From the NCBI GenBank assembly GCA_958439775.1, contig CAUBWQ010000020.1, positions 1 through 10,407 on the forward strand: a stretch of DNA of 10,407 nt. The letters run 5' to 3'. Source of the stretch: an uncultured Collinsella sp. Lineage in GTDB: Bacteria > Actinomycetota > Coriobacteriia > Coriobacteriales > Coriobacteriaceae. Positions 6,775 to 10,407 of the stretch are shown piece after piece (position 1 is the stretch's first letter; the number at the start of each line of letters is the position of its first letter). The translations under genes and the position numbers were made by a program. The notes under the pieces are model-generated. The model was not told the DNA's origin, made no database searches, and worked only from the letters and a program-made list of their open reading frames with translations.

Positions 6775-6803
6775 ATAGTACTCAAGGTTTCTGTTTGATG
6801 CAA
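6775..6803 (-). promoter_or_regulatory. Candidate ridA promoter
   Basis: On the minus strand, TTGCAT (6798-6803) is followed by 17 bases and TACTAT (6775-6780). Predicted start of transcription is near 6768, directly before the 13-bp hairpin. Both hexamers are moderate matches; spacing is ideal. Confidence 0.4.
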
Positions 6804-6834
6804 GAATATTATCAGCTTGCGAGAATATTTTATC
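6800..6834. repeat. Tandem A+T-rich direct repeat upstream of ridA
   Basis: GCAAGAATATTATC (6800-6813) and GCGAGAATATTTTATC (6819-6834) are two near copies 19 bases apart, roughly two helical turns. The first copy abuts the candidate -35 box of ridA. This is a plausible activator or repressor site pair, or an UP-like element. Confidence 0.45.
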
Positions 6835-6921
6835 GCCCAACGGTTTCCCCGAACCGCTGAACGGTTCTCATGTGGAGCAGCCAGTCCAAGCTGCTGAAGA
6901 CTTTGTCCTGCTTAGGCTGCG

Positions 6922-6953
6922 GGCGTCGCCCACCGCAGCGACGCCACTATACT
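6922..6953 (+). promoter_or_regulatory. Candidate U32 operon promoter with adjacent inverted repeat
   Basis: TATACT (6948-6953) is a good -10 box 33 bases before the ATG at 6986. No clear -35 lies 17 bases upstream. That space is instead taken by an inverted repeat, GGCGTCGC (6922-6929) and GCGACGCC (6938-6945), which overlaps an alternative pair CTGCGG (6917-6922) / CCGCAG (6933-6938). The repeat could be an operator or an activator site compensating for the missing -35. Confidence 0.35.
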
Positions 6954-6985
6954 TTTGAATATCTGAGCATTTTGAAAGGCAGGAT

Positions 6986-7912
6986 ATGACCGCAACCGCC
7001 AGCCGAACCACTAACCGCAGGCCCGAGCTTTTGGCCCCCGCCGGAGGCCCGGAGCCCTTTGCCGCCGCGCTCGCCGCCGGGGCAGACGCCATCTACTGCG
7101 GCATGGGCAGCTTCAACGCCCGCCGCAAGGCAACCAACTTTACCGACGAGGCCTTTGAGCAAGCCTGCCGCGCCGCGCATCTAGCCGGGTCGCGCGTCTA
7201 CGTCACGGTCAACATCGTCATCAAGCAGTCCGAGATGGGCGATGCACTGCAGCTCATTCATCGCTGCTCCACGCTGGGCGCCGATGCCTTCATTATCCAG
7301 GACTGGGGTCTGTTCTTTGAGTCCAAGCGCACCATGCCCGGCATCGAGACACATATCTCGACCCAGGCGAACATCCACGACGACCGCGGAACCCTTTGGT
7401 GCCGTGAGCAGGGCGCCGACCGCGTGACTCTCTCGCGCGAGCTCTCCATTGACGAGATCGCCGCCATTCACGACGCCGCGCCCGATGTGGACCTTGAGGT
7501 CTTCAGCCATGGCGCCATCTGCTTTTGCTACTCGGGCCTGTGCCTGCTGTCGAGCTTTGCCATGGCGGGACGATCGGCCAACCGCGGCATGTGCGCCCAG
7601 CCCTGCCGCCTGCCCTACGAGTTGATCGACGAGAACGGTCGCGCGCTCTCCCCTGCCGGTCGCGAGCGCGCGCTGTGCCCGCGTGACACCAACACCTCAC
7701 AGCTTGTTCGCCGTCTGTATGACGCCGGCGCCGCATCGCTCAAGCTCGAGGGCCGCATGAAGGCACCCGATTACGTGTACTCCATCGTTGATGTGTATCG
7801 TCACGAAATTGACGACATGCTATCCGGAGCCGCCGTTGCCAAGGACGAGGAAGCCGCCCGCCAGCGCCAGCTCAAGCGCTGCTTCAGGACGGCACCTCGG
7901 GCGGCGAGATGA
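6986..7912 (+). CDS. U32 family protein, N-terminal fragment (RlhA-like)
   Basis: The 308-aa N-terminal part of a U32 protein. Family members such as E. coli RlhA and TrhP/YegQ are Fe-S proteins that hydroxylate RNA bases; others were called collagenase-like proteases. ELLAPAGGPEPFAAALAAGADAIY is split across residues 14-37 as the barrel's first strand. The U32 signature EVFSHGAICFCYSGLCLLSS spans 171-190. C179, C186, C203 and C207 (NRGMCAQPCR) match the four expected cluster ligands. The start ATG 6986 has AAAGG 6 bases upstream. The last eight residues after F300 (RTAPRAAR) are out-of-frame tail, ended by TGA at 7910-7912. The core barrel is complete, so some function may survive. The stop overlaps the next ATG by an ATGA, which could allow coupled translation of the second half. 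Confidence 0.85.
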   Translation: MTATASRTTNRRPELLAPAGGPEPFAAALAAGADAIYCGMGSFNARRKATNFTDEAFEQACRAAHLAGSRVYVTVNIVIKQSEMGDALQLIHRCSTLGADAFIIQDWGLFFESKRTMPGIETHISTQANIHDDRGTLWCREQGADRVTLSRELSIDEIAAIHDAAPDVDLEVFSHGAICFCYSGLCLLSSFAMAGRSANRGMCAQPCRLPYELIDENGRALSPAGRERALCPRDTNTSQLVRRLYDAGAASLKLEGRMKAPDYVYSIVDVYRHEIDDMLSGAAVAKDEEAARQRQLKRCFRTAPRAAR

Positions 7913-9456
7913 TGAGCTATGAGCGTTCCAACAACCGCGGCCAGATCGTGGGCACGGTGCTGGGCAGCCGCCCGGCCAACCGCGATGTGCGCGGCCTCAA
8001 GTCCGACGACCGCCGTCGCCGCGCCGCCATCGCCCGCATTGAGCTGTTTGAGCCCGTGGGCAAAGGCGACCTGCTGGAGCTTCGCCACGATAACGAGTTT
8101 GACCAGTTCCTGACCACCATTGCCGCCGATGATGCCGCCGCCGGTGACATCATTGAGTGCCGCGTGCCCCGTAGCATGCCCGAGGGCTGCCGCGTGCGCG
8201 TGATTCGAAGCCAGAGCGCCATTGACGCCGCCGGCGCCGCGCTCAAGCGCGATGTGCTGCGCCGCCGCGCCGTAGACGTGTCCGTTGTGGCGCGTCTGGG
8301 CGAGCCGTTTACCGTTACGCTCACCTGCTGCGACGACCCTTCGCTTACGGCCACGGCCACGGGCTTTACCGTCGAGGCTGCCAAGACCCGCGCCGTCGAG
8401 GCATCCGATCTGGTTGAGCACGTCGGGCGCATGGGCTCCTCTCCCTTTGAGGCCGCAAGCTTTGACGTTTCGCTCGACGCCGGCTGCGGTATGGGCTTTT
8501 CCGCCGTGCACAAGGTGCGCGCCGCCGCTTGTAAGGCGCTGGAAGAGGCCATTCTGGCACCGTACGAGGAGCGCGCGAAAAAGCTCGAGCTGCCGGCGAT
8601 TGTAACCAGTGATTCCCGCCCCGCGCCCGAGCACTACCGCGATGAGCCGCAGATCTGCGCCACCGTCACCTCGCTCGAGGCCGCCGAGGCCGCTCGCGCG
8701 GAGGGCGCCACGCGCATCTATATGACCACCGACGCGCTCGAGGCTGTCGGACTCTCCCCTGCCGATGCATTTGAGCAGGGTATCGTGCCCGTACTCGATG
8801 AGGTCTGCCGCGCCGTCGACCACGAGCGCGTCGATCCTTGGATCAATGCCGGAGCCACCGTCGCCGTCGGCAATATCTCCGAGCTCGCCGTAGCCGCTCA
8901 TGCCGGCGCCACGGCCGAGATTCGCTCTTGCCTGCCGGTGCATAACACGCCCTGCATGGAGGCGCTTGCCGAGCGCGGAGCCGGTGCGTTTTGGCTCTCG
9001 CCCGAGATCACGCTCGGCGAGATCGTCTCGCTTGGCACCGCCGCGCCCGCAGCCCTGGGCATCACTGTGTTCGGCCGCCCGCGCGTTATGACGAGCGAGC
9101 ACTGCATCCTGCAGGTGGCCAATGGCTGCATCCACGATTGTGCCAGCTGCCGTCTGCGCGCCCGCAAGCTGTCGCTCAAGAATATCGACGGAAAGGTCAT
9201 GCCCGTGCGCACCGACATCCATGGCCGCTCTCGCTTGTACGACGCCTACCCCATCGACCTCACGCCGCAGGTACCGCAGTTGCTCGACGCCGGCGTCCGT
9301 CGTCTTATGGTCGACGGAACCTTGCTCGAGGCCGATGAGATTGGCCGTGCCGTCGCTCGCGTCCGTCGTGCCGTCGAGGCCGCGCAAGCCGGCCGCAAGC
9401 CCGCCGCTCGCCTGCGCGGCTCCACCTCGGGCTGCATGTTTGTGGGAATTAGCTAA
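7909..9456 (+). CDS. U32 family protein, C-terminal fragment (DUF3656 and second barrel)
   Basis: The 515-aa C-terminal part of the same broken U32 gene. It opens with MMSYERSNNRG, the conserved sequence that in intact relatives lies inside the protein just after the U32 domain, so 7909 is the first usable start after the lesion rather than a native start. Just upstream in this frame, QDGTSGGE (7885-7908) is the rest of the original linker. Residues about 10-225 are the DUF3656-like region. Residues about 248-480 form a second barrel-like half with C399, C407, C411 and C414 (EHCILQVANGC, HDCASC), a second possible metal cluster. GGCGGCGAG before the ATG is a poor ribosome site, so expression would rely on coupling through the ATGA overlap. 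The gene ends 15 bases before the pseudouridine synthase. Confidence 0.82.
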   Translation: MMSYERSNNRGQIVGTVLGSRPANRDVRGLKSDDRRRRAAIARIELFEPVGKGDLLELRHDNEFDQFLTTIAADDAAAGDIIECRVPRSMPEGCRVRVIRSQSAIDAAGAALKRDVLRRRAVDVSVVARLGEPFTVTLTCCDDPSLTATATGFTVEAAKTRAVEASDLVEHVGRMGSSPFEAASFDVSLDAGCGMGFSAVHKVRAAACKALEEAILAPYEERAKKLELPAIVTSDSRPAPEHYRDEPQICATVTSLEAAEAARAEGATRIYMTTDALEAVGLSPADAFEQGIVPVLDEVCRAVDHERVDPWINAGATVAVGNISELAVAAHAGATAEIRSCLPVHNTPCMEALAERGAGAFWLSPEITLGEIVSLGTAAPAALGITVFGRPRVMTSEHCILQVANGCIHDCASCRLRARKLSLKNIDGKVMPVRTDIHGRSRLYDAYPIDLTPQVPQLLDAGVRRLMVDGTLLEADEIGRAVARVRRAVEAAQAGRKPAARLRGSTSGCMFVGIS

Positions 9457-9471
9457 CCGAAAGGCTTACAC

Positions 9472-10131
9472 GTGAACGAAGAACCTCAAGTCCTTTACTG
9501 CGACGCCTGGCTCATGGCCATCGACAAGCCCGCCGGCATGATCGTCCACGGCGACGGCACCGGCGAGCGCACGCTCACCGACTACGCCAGCGATCTGTTG
9601 CTGGCGATGGGCGACGGCTTTGCCGCGACTGACATGCAGCCGCTCAACCGCCTGGACCGCAACACCACCGGCGTGGTGTTGTTTTCGCTCGACAAACAGA
9701 CGCAGCCCGCCTTTGACCAGATGGTGATCGACCACGCCTTCAAAAAGCACTATCTGGCGCTGGCCGAGGGCAAGATCGACTGGAACGAGAAGCTCATCGA
9801 CAAGCCCATCGCCCGCGACCGCCACGATAGCCGCAAGATGCGTGTCGGCGCCAGCGGCAAGCCGTCACAGACGCGCGTGAAGGTGCTCAAGCGCCTTAAG
9901 AGCCGCCGAGGCCTGCCCGCGCGTTCGTATATCGATGTCGAGCTACTCACCGGCCGCAAGCACCAGATCCGCGTGCACCTGGCAAGCGAGCGCCATCCCC
10001 TGGTTGGCGACGACCTGTACGGCACGCCGCGTCCTTGTGGCCTCATGCTTCACGCCCACAGCGTGTCCTTCACGCATCCCGTAACCGGCGAGCACATCCA
10101 CATCGAAGCCCCCTGCCCCTGGGAGCCCTAA
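9472..10131 (+). CDS. RluA-family pseudouridine synthase (no S4 domain)
   Basis: A 219-aa RNA pseudouridine synthase of the RluA family that isomerises uridine in rRNA or tRNA. The catalytic motif is NRLDRNTTG (residues 59-67) with D62 the nucleophilic aspartate. The second conserved block is LLTGRKHQIRVHL (158-170), followed by HPLVGDDLYG (175-184). No S4 RNA-binding domain is present, so it resembles the short RluA/RluC-catalytic forms; which base is modified cannot be told. The GTG start at 9472-9474 has GAAAGG (9459-9464) with 7-base spacing. It follows the U32 gene by only 15 bases, so they are likely cotranscribed, consistent with a joint RNA-modification role. The stop TAA overlaps the left arm of the candidate terminator. 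Cytoplasmic. Confidence 0.93.
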   Translation: MNEEPQVLYCDAWLMAIDKPAGMIVHGDGTGERTLTDYASDLLLAMGDGFAATDMQPLNRLDRNTTGVVLFSLDKQTQPAFDQMVIDHAFKKHYLALAEGKIDWNEKLIDKPIARDRHDSRKMRVGASGKPSQTRVKVLKRLKSRRGLPARSYIDVELLTGRKHQIRVHLASERHPLVGDDLYGTPRPCGLMLHAHSVSFTHPVTGEHIHIEAPCPWEP

Positions 10132-10169
10132 ACCACCACAATGGGGACAGGCGCCTTCGCGGTGGTTTT
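10130..10169 (+). terminator. Candidate terminator of the U32-pseudouridine synthase operon
   Basis: An 8-bp stem AAACCACC (10130-10137) / GGTGGTTT (10161-10168) encloses a 23-base loop that has further internal pairing, and is followed by one more T and then G. The left arm overlaps the stop codon. The T-run is short (TTTT), so termination may be partial. Confidence 0.55.
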
Positions 10170-10200
10170 GCCGCAATGGTTCAACCGCGGTCCCAAAACG

Positions 10201-10407
10201 TCTCGATCTGTAACAGTTAGAACCCATTTTCCGGTCTATCTGTTACAGATCGAGACAGTCGAATCCCCCTCAAGGGAAAATCTCGATCTGTAACAGTAAC
10301 TCGGCAAAATCGGTCCCAGATGTTACAGATTGAGACAAAGGAACGGCGCGGTTCGGAAGTATCTCAATCTGCAACACCTAGCCCACTTTTAACGGTCCAG
10401 TTGTTAC
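10201..10407. repeat. Alternating inverted 15-mer array with a 40-base period (runs off window)
   Basis: TCTCGATCTGTAACA and its complement alternate: forward at 10201, reverse at 10241, forward at 10281, reverse at 10321 (TGTTACAGATTGAGA), forward at 10362 (TCTCAATCTGCAACA) and reverse from 10402, truncated at the window end. Starts are 40, 40, 40, 41 and 40 bases apart. The stretches between copies are 25, 25, 25, 26 and 25 bases. Each forward/reverse pair can form a 55-base hairpin with a 15-bp stem (17 bp for the first, 10200-10216/10240-10256). The second pair is kept by a G-T wobble; the third has one A-C mismatch in the visible part. The 25-base loops share a faint core (CGGTC near the right side), while the linkers between hairpins look unrelated. 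No gene is visible here. It may be a tandem mobile repeat, a protein-binding array or a structured RNA. Confidence 0.9.

Larger units (their letters stand above)
6986..9456 (+). pseudogene. U32 peptidase-family gene split by a frame-changing lesion near 7883
   Basis: The two reading frames 6986-7912 and 7909-9456 together make one U32 protein with the order U32 barrel, DUF3656-like region, C-terminal barrel half. Neither piece alone is a full family member. The family block that normally joins them (F-N-R-D/G-F-T-T-x-Y-like) is missing after residue F300, and the frame changes at the same place, so a short deletion is the simplest explanation. An assembly error is possible. Confidence 0.72.

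Noticed and set aside
7875..7915. Programmed ribosomal frameshift joining the two U32 frames
   Set aside because: No slippery heptamer or A-run is seen at the junction, and family residues are missing as well as the frame being changed, which a simple shift would not explain.
7801..9387. 528-codon minus-strand open frame opposite the U32 C-terminal half
   Set aside because: Its product is a low-complexity antisense shadow with no ribosome site; the plus strand encodes the recognisable protein.
10201..10407. CRISPR array
   Set aside because: The spacing is regular, but repeats are only 15 bases, alternate in orientation and pair with each other; CRISPR repeats are longer and all face the same way. 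No cas gene is visible.

Overview
The window reads as a high-G+C bacterial chromosome whose genes use mostly G or C at third codon positions and have AGGAG-type ribosome binding sites. Together with the cluster content (NCS2 permease, SsnA and YgfK next to a YheO/DauR-type regulator), it looks like a gut member of the Coriobacteriia, perhaps Collinsella. That assignment is an inference from style and gene content; no rRNA or marker gene is present.

Left half (1-5186, minus strand): three genes in the order permease (3792-5186), ssnA (2240-3595), ygfK (1-2090, cut by the window edge). They probably form one transcript from a promoter near 5274-5302. The permease would import a purine-type base, SsnA is an amidohydrolase, and YgfK is a large iron-sulfur/flavin oxidoreductase. 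SsnA and YgfK belong to the selenium- and molybdenum-linked anaerobic purine-degradation set known from E. coli and gut anaerobes. Both gaps inside this operon (2091-2239 and 3596-3791) are packed with back-to-back hairpins, each including a possible three-way junction.

Middle (5187-6985): a 352-base A+T-richer divergent control region separates the operon from a plus-strand YheO-like PAS/HTH regulator (5539-6195). A strong bidirectional terminator lies between that regulator and the convergent ridA (6308-6685). RidA removes reactive 2-aminoacrylate and could support nitrogen catabolism here. A second divergent control region (6686-6985) holds a 13-bp hairpin at the likely 5' end of the ridA mRNA, a tandem repeat and an inverted repeat beside a candidate -10 box.

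Right part (6986-10131, plus strand): a U32-family protein gene broken into two frames by what looks like a short out-of-frame deletion near 7883, followed 15 bases later by a RluA-type pseudouridine synthase. U32 proteins of the RlhA/TrhP kind modify RNA, so the pair suggests an RNA-modification operon.

Right edge (10201-10407): the most unusual element. A 15-base sequence recurs six times in strictly alternating orientation, with starts 40, 40, 40, 41 and 40 bases apart and unrelated or weakly related 25-26-base stretches between copies. The array runs off the window and no known element type was recognised for it.
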